NCBI GenBank assembly: GCA_018715645.1
Contig: DVLE01000039.1
Location: 1-44,303, forward strand
Direction of reading: 5' to 3'
Source: Candidatus Merdisoma merdipullorum
GTDB lineage: Bacteria > Bacillota > Clostridia > Lachnospirales > Lachnospiraceae
DNA length: 44,303 bases
Below the pieces are notes generated by a model. It was not told the DNA's origin. It did not search any database and was given only the letters and a program-made list of their open reading frames with translations. The position numbers and the translations under genes were made by a program. Shown here one piece after another: positions 8,065-16,300 of this stretch. Numbering within the stretch: position 1 is the stretch's first letter; each line of letters opens with the position of its first letter.

Positions 8065-8370
8065 TTATAATAATGAAAGAATCTGTTCCTTCGGCATAGC
8101 TCCCAGTGCGCGATTCGTGATTTTACCATCTTTGAATACCATCAGAGTGGGAATACTCATGATTTGGAAACGGGCAGCCAGGTCCGGTTCCTCATCCACA
8201 TTAATCTTGCCAACTTTAATGTCGGTTTGAGAGGAGGCTATCTCCTCAAGGACGGGACCTACCATACGGCAGGGGCCGCACCATGGAGCCCAGAAGTCCA
8301 GCAGAACAGTTTTATCGGAATGAAGTATTTCCTTTTCAAAATTAGCATTTGTTATACGCATAGCAGACAT
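8065..8370 (-). CDS. trxA: Thioredoxin
   Basis: Small disulfide reductase of 101 residues with the active site WAPWCGPCRM near residues 25-34 and the cis-Pro loop SIPTLMVFKDG. It would receive electrons from a thioredoxin reductase, which is not encoded nearby. The start is taken at MSAMRITNANF because AAGGAGG lies about eight bases upstream; the frame is open 16 codons further but without a site. It is transcribed away from the dehydrogenase gene, and both promoters carry the same 17-bp operator, so the two are probably co-regulated, perhaps by redox or aldehyde stress. Several thioredoxins usually exist per genome, so the symbol is generic. Confidence 0.9.
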   Translation of the reverse strand: MSAMRITNANFEKEILHSDKTVLLDFWAPWCGPCRMVGPVLEEIASSQTDIKVGKINVDEEPDLAARFQIMSIPTLMVFKDGKITNRALGAMPKEQILSLL

Positions 8371-8437
8371 ATGATATTCCTCCTTAAAATAGATTTCTCT
8401 GTTTTCTGTCCCTATCATATATCATCTTTCCATAGAA

Positions 8438-8454
8438 TTCTGTGATATTATCAC
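8438..8454 (-). promoter_or_regulatory. Operator copy 1 (thioredoxin side)
   Basis: Reads GTGATAATATCACAGAA on the minus strand (8454-8438); the first 13 bases are a perfect palindrome around 8448. The candidate thioredoxin -10 (TATGAT, 8419-8414) puts its centre near -41. The second copy, on the other strand, differs at one base. Confidence 0.6.
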
Positions 8455-8507
8455 TAAAATTTTTCGCTTTTGAAAAATTCAGAAACTCCTGAGCGCTAAT
8501 CAACATC

Positions 8508-8524
8508 GTGATAATGTCACAGAA
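8508..8524 (+). promoter_or_regulatory. Operator copy 2 (dehydrogenase side)
   Basis: Reads GTGATAATGTCACAGAA at 8508-8524, one mismatch from copy 1. Its centre at 8514 is about -40 from the start expected for the -10 box TATACT at 8542-8547. No good -35 box is present, which fits an activator filling that place; a repressor overlapping the promoter is the alternative. Confidence 0.6.
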
Positions 8525-8581
8525 AAACATACAGGTCCTGTTATACTATAGTCAAAATAATTGAAGTAAGGAGGAAACCGT

Positions 8582-9328
8582 ATGAGACTGAAAGATAAAG
8601 TTGCCATTATTACCGGAGGGAGCCGTGGCATTGGCTTTGCCGCCGCAGAAAAATTTATAAAGGAAGGCGCCAGCGTCATCCTGACAGCAAGCTCTCAGCC
8701 AAATGCTGATAAAGCAGCGGCAAAATTGAAAGCAAAATATCCCGAAGCAGCAGTAGCAGGAAAAAGCCCTCTGCTGTCCAGTTTGGATTCCGTTCGTGCT
8801 GCGTTCCGGGAAGTTTTTGAAGAATATGGACATATAGATATTCTGGTAAACAATGCTGGTATGTCTGAGAGTACGCCTTTCACTGAATATACGGAAGAAC
8901 TCTTCGACAAGGTTATGGATTTGAACGTGAAAGGCATTTTCAACGCCACAAAGGCAGCCAGCGAATACATGATCTCCCAGGGAAAGGGAGTGATTCTCTC
9001 TACTTCCTCTATGGTCAGTATTTCCGGACAAGCCAGCGGTTTTGCTTATCCCACATCTAAGTTCGCCGTTAACGGCATGACCATATCCCTGGCGCGCGAG
9101 CTTGCCCCCAAAGGCATACGGGTAAATGCGGTGGCCCCCGGCATCACAGAAACCGATATGATGAAGGCCGTTCCTAAAGAAGTGATCGACCCCTTAATCA
9201 GGCAGATTCCTCTGAGACGGTTAGGTCAGCCGGAAGATATTGCCAATGCATTTGCGTTCCTCGCCTCTGACGAGGCTTCTTATATAACCGGCGTGGTGTT
9301 GAGCGTAGACGGAATGGCGAGAGCATAG
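8582..9328 (+). CDS. Short-chain dehydrogenase/reductase (FabG-like)
   Basis: Classical SDR of 248 residues. The nucleotide motif GGSRGIG is near residues 12-18, NNAG near 90, and the catalytic Ser/Tyr/Lys appear as STSSMVSISGQ and YPTSK. The C-terminal part PLRRLGQPEDIANAFAFLAS is typical of 3-oxoacyl-ACP reductase-like members. The gene is alone, away from any fatty-acid cluster, so a detoxifying or sugar/steroid alcohol substrate is as likely as FabG. AAGGAGG stands seven bases before the ATG. It shares an operator with the divergent thioredoxin gene. Confidence 0.88.
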   Translation: MRLKDKVAIITGGSRGIGFAAAEKFIKEGASVILTASSQPNADKAAAKLKAKYPEAAVAGKSPLLSSLDSVRAAFREVFEEYGHIDILVNNAGMSESTPFTEYTEELFDKVMDLNVKGIFNATKAASEYMISQGKGVILSTSSMVSISGQASGFAYPTSKFAVNGMTISLARELAPKGIRVNAVAPGITETDMMKAVPKEVIDPLIRQIPLRRLGQPEDIANAFAFLASDEASYITGVVLSVDGMARA

Positions 9329-9337
9329 AACAGGCAG

Positions 9338-9366
9338 GGCGGCTGATTCACAGCCGCCTGCTTTCT
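9338..9366 (+). terminator. Terminator after the dehydrogenase
   Basis: GC-rich 8-bp stem (GGCGGCTG 9338-9345, complement 9351-9358) with a short T-containing tail. A second AT-rich inverted repeat (about 9368-9387, AAAAAAG facing CTTTTTT) follows and would serve both strands. Confidence 0.7.
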
Positions 9367-9455
9367 GAAAAAAGAATTATTCCTTTTTTTGACGCACTGA
9401 TGATTCTATCGGGCCAGGGGCCGAAGATACATGCAACACAACATTCCCGTACAGC

Positions 9456-10040
9456 TTACTGATTTTCCCGTATCACCCGGCATGGATTTCCGTAGGCAAT
9501 CACATTGCTCGGAATATCTTTTGTCACAATACTGCCAGCTCCAATTACCACATTATCTCCAATGGTGACGCCCGGCATAATAATCGCCCCTCCGCCTATC
9601 CACACGTTGTTTCCAATCACAACCGGGGCTGTTTGTGTTTTACAAAATTCAAAAGAGCCGTCTTCTTTCGGTGTTCCAAAACGGTCCGCTGCATTTGTCG
9701 GATGAAAGGCCGTGTAAATCTGGACATTGGGAGCGATTAGAGCGTTGTCACCGATTCGGATGATATTGTCGTCCAAAAAGGTACAATTCATGTTCACCTC
9801 GCAATTATTTCCAAAATAAATATTATTACCGTAATCCACATAGAATGGCGCGGTAATCCAAAGGTTTTTCCCCTTGCCTCCCAACAGCTCATTTAGAATA
9901 CGTTCTTTTTCCTGTGCATTGGCGGAATCTGTCTGGTTATAATCTCTGGCTAAATCTTTTGCCTTATGCCATTGTGTTAAAAGCTCTTCATCGCCACAAT
10001 CATAAAGCTGCCCTGCGAGCATTTTTTCTCTTTCTGTCAT
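9456..10040 (-). CDS. Sugar O-acetyltransferase (maltose/galactoside type)
   Basis: 194 residues of the NodL/LacA/Maa group, which move acetyl from acetyl-CoA to a sugar hydroxyl in the cytoplasm. The N-terminal MTEREKMLAGQLYDCGDEEL cap is typical of maltose O-acetyltransferases. The left-handed beta helix shows repeated hexapeptides (IIRIGDNALIAPNV, VVIGNNVWIGGGAIIMPGV), and the catalytic His is in YTAFHPTN near residue 113. Length is normal. AAAGG precedes the ATG; a TATAAT box at 10081-10086 (minus strand) could drive it. Confidence 0.88.
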   Translation of the reverse strand: MTEREKMLAGQLYDCGDEELLTQWHKAKDLARDYNQTDSANAQEKERILNELLGGKGKNLWITAPFYVDYGNNIYFGNNCEVNMNCTFLDDNIIRIGDNALIAPNVQIYTAFHPTNAADRFGTPKEDGSFEFCKTQTAPVVIGNNVWIGGGAIIMPGVTIGDNVVIGAGSIVTKDIPSNVIAYGNPCRVIRENQ

Positions 10041-10126
10041 AACAAACCTTTCCCTTTGAAATAGATCGAATGATATAACTATTATATCGTATTCTGTGAA
10101 AAATGAACATATCTCTTCCCTTACTT

Positions 10127-10834
10127 TTACTGCCGATCAGAGGAGAAGTTATATAACTTCTGATTTTTCTCCATAGCCAGGGAAACAAACTCCATCCGTT
10201 TATCCAGCCAGGAGCCGATTCCTCCTATCGTTTTTCCCATTGTGAGCGCCGCCAGAACCGTGCCGATTCCGATTCCCTGCAAACGTCCCAGAAACAGCCC
10301 TGTCATTCCTACAGTTACAGTCAGGCAGAGGATGTCAAACGATATTTTGACCGCAGGATACCCGACGTTCATAATCTTAGCGAATTCCCGCGGAAAAAGG
10401 TCTGTAGGCACGATCGGCAGACCGCAGCGATTGGATAGCGCAACGCCGAGGCAAATCAAAAAATAGCTTGCTAAAAAGTAGAGGATTCGCCACTGCGCAG
10501 CGTCCGGCAGCACATGAATCCACAGTTCATGGACATCCAGCATCTCTCCGAACACAAATCCTACCGCAAAACTGAACACATACGAAAGTACAAACCGTTT
10601 TCTCAAAATCATCAGACTCAAAACAAGCACGCCCTGGAAAATATAGGTCCAGGTTCCAAGGGAAAGACTCGGAAGTACCTCTGAGAAGGCATACGGTACG
10701 CTGGAAATCGCAGAAATCCCCGACCGGGAATACAGCATCAGGATGACTCCGAAACTGTTTATCAGTACGGCAAATAAAAGCGCCGCCTCCCCCCTGAAGA
10801 TATGCTTTTTCTCTCCCGCCAATTCTTCTTTCAT
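10127..10834 (-). CDS. YczE/YyaS/YitT-like membrane protein
   Basis: About 235 residues with five or six hydrophobic segments (for example LLFAVLINSFGVILML, WTYIFQGVLVLSLMIL, ILYFLASYFLICLGVAL). The pattern GLPIVPTDLFPREFAK and the GIGIGTVLAALTMGKTIG end are those of the YczE/YitT group, whose transport function is not settled. The start MKEELAGEKKH is chosen for AGGAGGGA upstream; the open frame begins 25 codons earlier with no site. It is divergent from a LysR regulator with an operator between them, so it is the likely target. Confidence 0.8.
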   Translation of the reverse strand: MKEELAGEKKHIFRGEAALLFAVLINSFGVILMLYSRSGISAISSVPYAFSEVLPSLSLGTWTYIFQGVLVLSLMILRKRFVLSYVFSFAVGFVFGEMLDVHELWIHVLPDAAQWRILYFLASYFLICLGVALSNRCGLPIVPTDLFPREFAKIMNVGYPAVKISFDILCLTVTVGMTGLFLGRLQGIGIGTVLAALTMGKTIGGIGSWLDKRMEFVSLAMEKNQKLYNFSSDRQ

Positions 10835-10923
10835 CCTATTGTCCCTCCTAACGACAAAATCACCCTTGCTTCCCATTGTATAGACAGGGAAAAATATTAT
10901 CAAATGCATTATTTTCTATTATA

Positions 10924-10942
10924 TGATAGTTTATTTCTATCA
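10924..10942 (+). promoter_or_regulatory. LysR-type operator
   Basis: TGATAG, seven bases, CTATCA (10924-10929 and 10937-10942), a perfect T-N11-A type box in the space between the divergent membrane-protein and LysR genes. This is where a LysR regulator commonly binds for autorepression and control of its neighbour. Confidence 0.6.
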
Positions 10943-11012
10943 ATTATGGTAATATAAAATCATGATTCATCTATCCATAATTGACACGGACATCTGCAGG
11001 AGGAAATCCTAT

Positions 11013-11909
11013 ATGAACTTATATCAGCTTCGATATTTTTCACTGCTGGCGCACACAGGTCATTTTCGTAAAGCAGCCAAGGAGCTGTGTATCGCTCAGT
11101 CCAGCCTCAGTCATTCTATCGCCCTTCTGGAGCAGGAACTGGGCGTCGCTCTGTTTGAAAAGCAGGGACGTCGTTCCATACTCACAACGGAGGGCGCACA
11201 GTTTTTAAAATACGTTGAAAAATCGCTGAATATTTTAGATGAAGGAATTTTGAATATGCGTCATATCGCAATGGGCGAAGGCGTCATAGAATTAGGATTT
11301 CTGCGCACGCTCGGTTCTGACTTTATTCCTGAACTTGCACGTAATTTTTTAGAAAAAGAGAACGGAAAATCTATTCACTTAAAATTTCACACAGGTATTA
11401 CTTATTCTCTGATCGAGGGACTGAAGCAAGAGCGGTATGATATTGTATTCTGTACGAAACTTGAAAGTGAAACAGATATTGAATATGTCCCTGTCGGCAG
11501 ACAGGATCTTGTTGTCATTGTTCCAAAGCAGCATCCCCTCTCCCTTCGGCATGCGATAGATCTTAAAGAGCTGGCTCCTTATCCGCAGATTTACTTTTCA
11601 AAAGCGTCAGGATTAAGAAATATCGTTGACCATTTATTTGAACAAATAGAGATCGAACCGCAGATCTCCTACGAGGCGGAAGAAGATATTGTAATAGCCG
11701 GGCTGGTATCTAAAGGATTCGGCGTGGCAGTCGTTCCATATATGACAGAGCTGCTTCGCATGGACGTAAAGATCATCCAGATTTCCCATCCTTATTGGGA
11801 ACGCAATTTTTATATGGCGACTTTGAAAAGCCATCATCTGACGCCCGCTGTTAAAAATTTTCATGATTATGTGTTGGATAACTGCAGAAACATTACCCTT
11901 GTCAATTAA
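11013..11909 (+). CDS. LysR-family transcriptional regulator
   Basis: 298 residues: winged helix at 1-60 (MNLYQLRYFSLLAHTGHFRK, then CIAQSSLSHSIALLEQELG), linker helix, and a periplasmic-binding-like effector domain from about 90. AGGAGG stands eight bases before this ATG; an ATG 17 codons earlier lacks a site. It diverges from the YczE-like membrane protein with a T-N11-A box between. Its effector is unknown. Its stop codon overlaps that of the convergent gene by three to four bases. Confidence 0.88.
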   Translation: MNLYQLRYFSLLAHTGHFRKAAKELCIAQSSLSHSIALLEQELGVALFEKQGRRSILTTEGAQFLKYVEKSLNILDEGILNMRHIAMGEGVIELGFLRTLGSDFIPELARNFLEKENGKSIHLKFHTGITYSLIEGLKQERYDIVFCTKLESETDIEYVPVGRQDLVVIVPKQHPLSLRHAIDLKELAPYPQIYFSKASGLRNIVDHLFEQIEIEPQISYEAEEDIVIAGLVSKGFGVAVVPYMTELLRMDVKIIQISHPYWERNFYMATLKSHHLTPAVKNFHDYVLDNCRNITLVN

Positions 11910-12628
11910 GGGGATACCCGTTCCCCATTCTTTAACATGCCCGACAGAACGACTGCCGTCATCGGGAGCAGAATCATCCCTGCCAGTCCAAATAGCTGCA
12001 GACCTACGAACATCGCGATCAATGTAATAAGGGGATGCAGACCTATCTGCTTTCCGACTATCCTCGGCTCTATCATATTTCTTATAATTGTAATGACTAT
12101 ATAAAGAATTAAGATTCCAATCGCCAGCGGATAGTCTCCAAGAACCAGCATGATAACCGCCCAAGGGAGAAGGACGCCCCCGGTTCCAAGCACCGGAAGA
12201 ATATCAAAAACAGCAATAGCCAGCGCAGCTACAACCGCGTAAGGAATTTTCAGAATCATAAATCCTACTGTCAGCTCCGCAAATGTCATCAGAAACAGCA
12301 GACTGTATGATTTTAAATATACTTTCAGCACATTTAATCCATATCGCTTCATATCTCCGACCGCTGCGATAATCTGTCCACCGCACAAAATAATAACGCC
12401 AAGCAGAAGTAAATAAAAACAAACCAGAAGCAGAATTGCCGCAGGTTTCTTCCCGCATCCGATTCCGGCAGCAAGCTTTTCTCCGGGCTTCTGAGCCAAA
12501 GCAGCAAAAACGGCCGCCAACAGAAAAGGCATCAGAGCCGGGAGAAGATACTGCAGCGCCATATAGAGAAGCCCTGCAAAGAATCCATAGTAAGCAATGT
12601 TAATCAGAAATTTCTTTTTCTTTTCCAT
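11906..12628 (-). CDS. AI-2E/YtvI-family membrane protein, short form
   Basis: 240 residues. Hydrophobic segments at about 10-40 and 62-88 match the N-terminal part of AI-2E-family permeases, and LLFLMTFAELTVGFMIL onward, including FDILPVLGTGGVLLPW and NMIEPRIVGKQIGLHPL, matches the C-terminal half. Relatives such as sporulation protein YtvI are about 350-370 residues. The loop between transmembrane segment 3 and the C-terminal half, about 110 residues, is missing here while the frame stays open. Either it is a true short variant or an in-frame deletion. The ribosome site (GAGAGTG) is weak. Confidence 0.75.
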   Translation of the reverse strand: MEKKKKFLINIAYYGFFAGLLYMALQYLLPALMPFLLAAVFAALAQKPGEKLAAGIGCGKKPAAILLLVCFYLLLLGVIILCGGQIIAAVGDMKRYGLNVLKVYLKSYSLLFLMTFAELTVGFMILKIPYAVVAALAIAVFDILPVLGTGGVLLPWAVIMLVLGDYPLAIGILILYIVITIIRNMIEPRIVGKQIGLHPLITLIAMFVGLQLFGLAGMILLPMTAVVLSGMLKNGERVSP

Positions 12629-12967
12629 AGTTCACTCTCAAAACTGCCTCTCTGCCTGTAGGATTTATGTAAATCAGCGTTCTGGGCGTCATTAACTCTT
12701 TGGGCAAAACTTTATCCGGATGTCCCTTCTTTTTATTGCAAAATCAGAATAGCCAGTTTTTGTTTGTTTCACATTTAATATTTGTTTCAAAATTATTATT
12801 TTCCGTTCCATCGGAAACCAAAATATGGTATGCTAATCCCGTGAGAATTCTGTAGGATTCTAAAAAAGCGTACCAATGAGTCAGTTTTTCAGAAAATACC
12901 GGAATCAGACGCTGTAAGCGTGCATATCCTTGTCAGCTTACAGTGTTCAAGAAAGGGAGGAATCTAC
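12629..12967. promoter_or_regulatory. Intergenic region upstream of the DUF2871 gene
   Basis: No gene seen. It holds a possible -10 box TATGCT (12829-12834), a small inverted repeat TTTCCG/CGGAAA (12800-12805, 12812-12817) where the -35 should be, and an 8-bp perfect inverted repeat CTGTAAGC/GCTTACAG (12912-12919, 12936-12943) in the leader, ending shortly before the GGGAGG ribosome site. Confidence 0.4.
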
Positions 12968-13387
12968 ATGAAACGATATATGAATACAGCTCTGCTGTAC
13001 GCCGTTCTTGCTATGGCTGGAGGTATATTTTATCGTGAATTCACCAAATTTAATCACTTTACTGCAAAAACTGCCCTGGGGGTGGTACATACTCATTATT
13101 TCCTGCTGGGTATGGTCTTTTTTCTTTTGCTGCTGCTGTTGGAAAAGAACTTTTCTTTCACCGGGGTCAAGACCGGACGGATACTGGCTGTCTATCATAT
13201 CGGCCTGAATCTGACCGCCGTGATGCTCGTGGTACGGGGCGTATTTCAGGTTTTAGAAGCCCCGCTTTCTTCCGCGATGAACGCGGCGATCTCCGGTATT
13301 GCCGGAATTGGCCATATTCTGCTGGGAGTCAGCCTGCTGCTTTTGCTCGTACAGGTCAAGCGCTGTATAACGAAAACTCAGTCATGA
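12968..13387 (+). CDS. DUF2871 membrane protein
   Basis: 139 residues with four hydrophobic helices: LLYAVLAMAGGIFYREF, a VVHTHYFLLGMVFFLLLLL helix, GLNLTAVMLVVRGVFQVL and GIAGIGHILLGVSLLLLL. This pattern, with the conserved HTHYF and the Gly-rich last helix, fits DUF2871. No function is known. The start MKRYMNTALLY has AAAGGGAGG upstream; the earlier ATG at 12920 has none. Confidence 0.75.
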   Translation: MKRYMNTALLYAVLAMAGGIFYREFTKFNHFTAKTALGVVHTHYFLLGMVFFLLLLLLEKNFSFTGVKTGRILAVYHIGLNLTAVMLVVRGVFQVLEAPLSSAMNAAISGIAGIGHILLGVSLLLLLVQVKRCITKTQS

Positions 13388-13447
13388 CTCACATCCCCGA
13401 TTCAGTTCTAAACCAGCCGACAACTCATTGATAGAGAACAGACATGA

Positions 13448-13501
13448 AACATCTCTCCCCTGCGTACCGAGGTAAACCTCCGTCCGCAGGGGAGAGATGT
13501 T
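13448..13501 (-). terminator. Convergent terminator hairpin
   Basis: A 17-bp perfect stem (13448-13464 with 13485-13501) and a smaller GAGG/CCTC hairpin in its loop. It lies between the convergent DUF2871 and pxpA genes. T-runs are short on both sides, so efficiency is uncertain. Confidence 0.65.
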
Positions 13502-13568
13502 GCTTCTTGATCCTCTCCGATTGCAAGCTCTGTAACTGCCATTTTACAGGAATCCTTACCGCTGCAAG

Positions 13569-14336
13569 TCACACAATCTCATCCAGCGGGCGTATCTCCA
13601 CGCCTTCCCTTGCAAGCGCTCCGCGTATTCGCTCTACGAAAGCCAGAGCCTTCGCCCCGTCGCCGTGGACGCATACGGAATCGGCCTGGATAGGAATATC
13701 CTTTCCCGTGACAGCCGTCACCTTTTTCTCCTTAATCATCCGGATCACGCGGGCAATGGCTTCCTCCTCGTCCGTTATCATGGCTCCTTCTTTCCTCCGG
13801 TTCATAAGAGAGCCATCCTCCTCATAAGCCCGGTCCGCAAAGACTTCGAGGGCTGTCCGAAGCCCCATATCCTTCGCCGCCCTGGCAAGCTCGCCGCCTG
13901 AGAGAGCAAGGATAATCAGCCCGTCGTCAAACTCCTTCACCGCCTCGCAGATCGCCTGGGACAGCTCATAGTCCTTCGCCGCCATATTATAGAGCGCTCC
14001 GTGGGGCTTTACATGCTGCATCTTCATTTTATGCGCCCGGCAGAACGCATCCAGAGCGCCAAGCTGATACAGAGTGTATGCCTTCGCTTCCGCAGGCGAC
14101 ACGCTCATATTCCTTCTTCCAAAGCCCATGAGATCCGGATAGCCCGGATGAGCTCCCACGCGGATTCCGGCCGCTTTAGCCTGCGCAAGCGTCTCATTCA
14201 TCACCACAGGATCTGAGGCATGATAACCGCAGGCCACATTCGCCGACGTAATCAGCGGAATGATTTTATCGTCATTGCCAATGGTATAACGGCCGAAGCT
14301 TTCACCCAAATCGCTGTTTAAGTCTACACAATACAT
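13569..14336 (-). CDS. pxpA: 5-oxoprolinase subunit A (LamB/YcsF family)
   Basis: 255 residues opening with YCVDLNSDLGESFGRY and containing ANVACGYHASDP, GAHPGYPDLMGFGRR and HVKPHGALYNMA, all marks of the LamB/YcsF family. With PxpB and PxpC it forms the prokaryotic ATP-dependent 5-oxoprolinase that opens pyroglutamate to glutamate. GGAGGAATTT precedes this ATG; the open frame begins ten codons earlier. It is last in the cluster, 80 bases after accC. Order B-C-accB-accC-A ties it to biotin enzymes. Confidence 0.92.
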   Translation of the reverse strand: MYCVDLNSDLGESFGRYTIGNDDKIIPLITSANVACGYHASDPVVMNETLAQAKAAGIRVGAHPGYPDLMGFGRRNMSVSPAEAKAYTLYQLGALDAFCRAHKMKMQHVKPHGALYNMAAKDYELSQAICEAVKEFDDGLIILALSGGELARAAKDMGLRTALEVFADRAYEEDGSLMNRRKEGAMITDEEEAIARVIRMIKEKKVTAVTGKDIPIQADSVCVHGDGAKALAFVERIRGALAREGVEIRPLDEIV

Positions 14337-14416
14337 CCAAATTCCTCCGCTTATTTCCTGAGTCACTTTCTTACAGCCTCATCTGCAAATGATTCGGCCT
14401 GTACAGAACAGTTACT

Positions 14417-15775
14417 TTATTTTTTCATATTCATAATATTTTCAATAAAGCCCGTGTCCGCCTTTCCCTCGCAGAACACCGGATGACGCATAATCTGATA
14501 CTGAAAATCAAGATTGGTCTCCACGCCCATGATCAGCATTTCATCAAGAGCGGAACGCATCTTCTGCAGAGCCGCCTCGCGATCCTGAGCATGGACGATC
14601 ACCTTCGCGATCATAGAATCGTATTCCGAAGGAATCCGGTAGCCTGTATACAGTCCCGTATCCACGCGGACCCCATTCCCGGCCGGAAGGTGAAGATGCT
14701 GTACGACGCCAGGGCTTGGCATGAAATTCTTCTCCGGAATCTCCGCGTTGATCCGGCATTCGATGGCATGTCCCCGTGGTTTCACGTCCTCGCGGGTAAA
14801 GCTTAAGGGTTCTCCCATAGCCACACGGATCTGTTCCACGATCAGATCCGTACCCGTCACCATTTCCGTCACTCCATGCTCCACCTGAATCCTCGTATTC
14901 ATTTCCATGAAATAGAATTCCCCTGTGGGGCTGACGATATATTCTATGGTACCCGCGTTCGTATAGCCTACGGTTTTGGCCGCCAGAACAGCCGACTCGT
15001 TCATCTTTTCGCGCACCTCATCCGTGATCGCCGGAGAAGGCGACTCCTCAATCAGCTTCTGATGGTTTCTCTGTACGGAACAGTCTCTCTCGCCCAGAGC
15101 AACCACATGGCCGAAATTATCCGCCATAATCTGAATCTCCACATGACGGGGATTTTCCACAAAACGCTCGATATACATGGTATCGTCGCCAAAGGCATTG
15201 GCAGACTCCCGCTGGGCCATGTTGAACTGAAATTCAAATTCGTCCTCGGACGCGGCCACACGCATTCCCTTGCCTCCTCCTCCGGAGGAGGCCTTAATCA
15301 TCACCGGATACCCGATCTCGCGTGCAAGCTTTATGCCTGTCTCCGCATCGTAGACCGGATCCTTCGTACCCGGAACCACGGGAACGCCAGCCTCCATCAT
15401 AGTCTTTCTTGCATGGGATTTATTTCCCATCTTGTCTATGACGTCCGCCTCAGGACCGATGAAGGTAATCCCGTTCTCCTGGCATCTGCGGACAAACTCA
15501 CTGTTTTCCGACAGAAATCCATAGCCCGGATGGATCGCGTCCGCTCCCATATTTCTGGCTGCCTGAATGATACGGTCCATATTCAGGTAACTGTTCCTGG
15601 AAGGCCCTTCCCCGATGCAGATTCTCTGATCCGCAAGCTGCACATGGAGGCTTTTGGCGTCCTCTTTTGAATATACGGCTACGCTGCGGATTCCCATATT
15701 GCGGCACGCACGGATAATACGGACTGCGATTTCTCCCCGGTTGGCTATCAATATCTTGTTAAACACAGTTTCCAA
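14417..15775 (-). CDS. accC: Biotin carboxylase subunit
   Basis: 452-residue ATP-grasp enzyme that carboxylates biotin using bicarbonate and ATP. Visible are NRGEIAVRIIRACRNMGI, the P-loop-like SSGGGGKGM near 165, MEMNTRIQVEHGVTEMVTG with the catalytic Arg near 295, and the C-terminal RINAE region. Length is typical of stand-alone AccC. It lies 14 bases after accB and within the oxoprolinase cluster, and no carboxyltransferase accA/accD is present here. It therefore probably serves the PxpB/PxpC pair and not, or not only, acetyl-CoA carboxylase. Confidence 0.92.
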   Translation of the reverse strand: METVFNKILIANRGEIAVRIIRACRNMGIRSVAVYSKEDAKSLHVQLADQRICIGEGPSRNSYLNMDRIIQAARNMGADAIHPGYGFLSENSEFVRRCQENGITFIGPEADVIDKMGNKSHARKTMMEAGVPVVPGTKDPVYDAETGIKLAREIGYPVMIKASSGGGGKGMRVAASEDEFEFQFNMAQRESANAFGDDTMYIERFVENPRHVEIQIMADNFGHVVALGERDCSVQRNHQKLIEESPSPAITDEVREKMNESAVLAAKTVGYTNAGTIEYIVSPTGEFYFMEMNTRIQVEHGVTEMVTGTDLIVEQIRVAMGEPLSFTREDVKPRGHAIECRINAEIPEKNFMPSPGVVQHLHLPAGNGVRVDTGLYTGYRIPSEYDSMIAKVIVHAQDREAALQKMRSALDEMLIMGVETNLDFQYQIMRHPVFCEGKADTGFIENIMNMKK

Positions 15776-15789
15776 CCTCCCTCCGGCTC

Positions 15790-16236
15790 TTACAGCTTCC
15801 TTACGCGAAACAGAGGCTGTCCGTATTCCACTTTCTGCTCATTGCTCACAAGCACCGCCTCAATCTCACAGTCAAACTCGCTCTGAATCTCGTTCATCAG
15901 CTTCATCGCTTCCAGAATGCACACGGTCTGTCCGTTCTTCACCTGATCTCCTACCTTGACGAACGCCGGAGCGTCAGGAGCCGGAGCCGAATAAAAGGTA
16001 CCGACGATGGGCGACGTGATAAAGAGCTTTTCTTCCTCCGGCTCAGCAGGCTGAGCCGCAGCCGGTTCCGCCGGGGCCGCGGCCAGGGATGGCGCCGCCG
16101 GCATACCGGCCGCCACTATAGGCGGATGATCCAGCTTGCTCATGGTGATCTTCAAATCTCCCTCTTTCAGAGTGAATTCTGTCAGAGAAGAATTCTCAAT
16201 AATTTTTACCAGGCCTTCAATCTTTTCCAAATCCAT
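15790..16236 (-). CDS. accB: Biotin carboxyl carrier protein
   Basis: 148 residues: an N-terminal region (DLEKIEGLVKIIENSSLTEF) as in AccB, an Ala/Pro/Glu-rich flexible linker at about 45-75, and a biotinyl domain with LEAMKLMNEI, the acceptor being Lys112. It carries carboxybiotin from AccC to a carboxyltransferase. In this cluster the only carboxyltransferase-like proteins are PxpB and PxpC, which are homologous to the urea carboxylase central domains. Confidence 0.92.
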   Translation of the reverse strand: MDLEKIEGLVKIIENSSLTEFTLKEGDLKITMSKLDHPPIVAAGMPAAPSLAAAPAEPAAAQPAEPEEEKLFITSPIVGTFYSAPAPDAPAFVKVGDQVKNGQTVCILEAMKLMNEIQSEFDCEIEAVLVSNEQKVEYGQPLFRVRKL

Positions 16237-16300
16237 TTTTTATCTCCTTTTCTATCTGATCTGAAGCTTTCCGGTCACGGCAGAGCGGCCGAAAGACTTC

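Noticed and set aside
14876-15670. 264-codon open frame on the plus strand
   Set aside because: Shadow of accC; no ribosome site and no recognisable domain.
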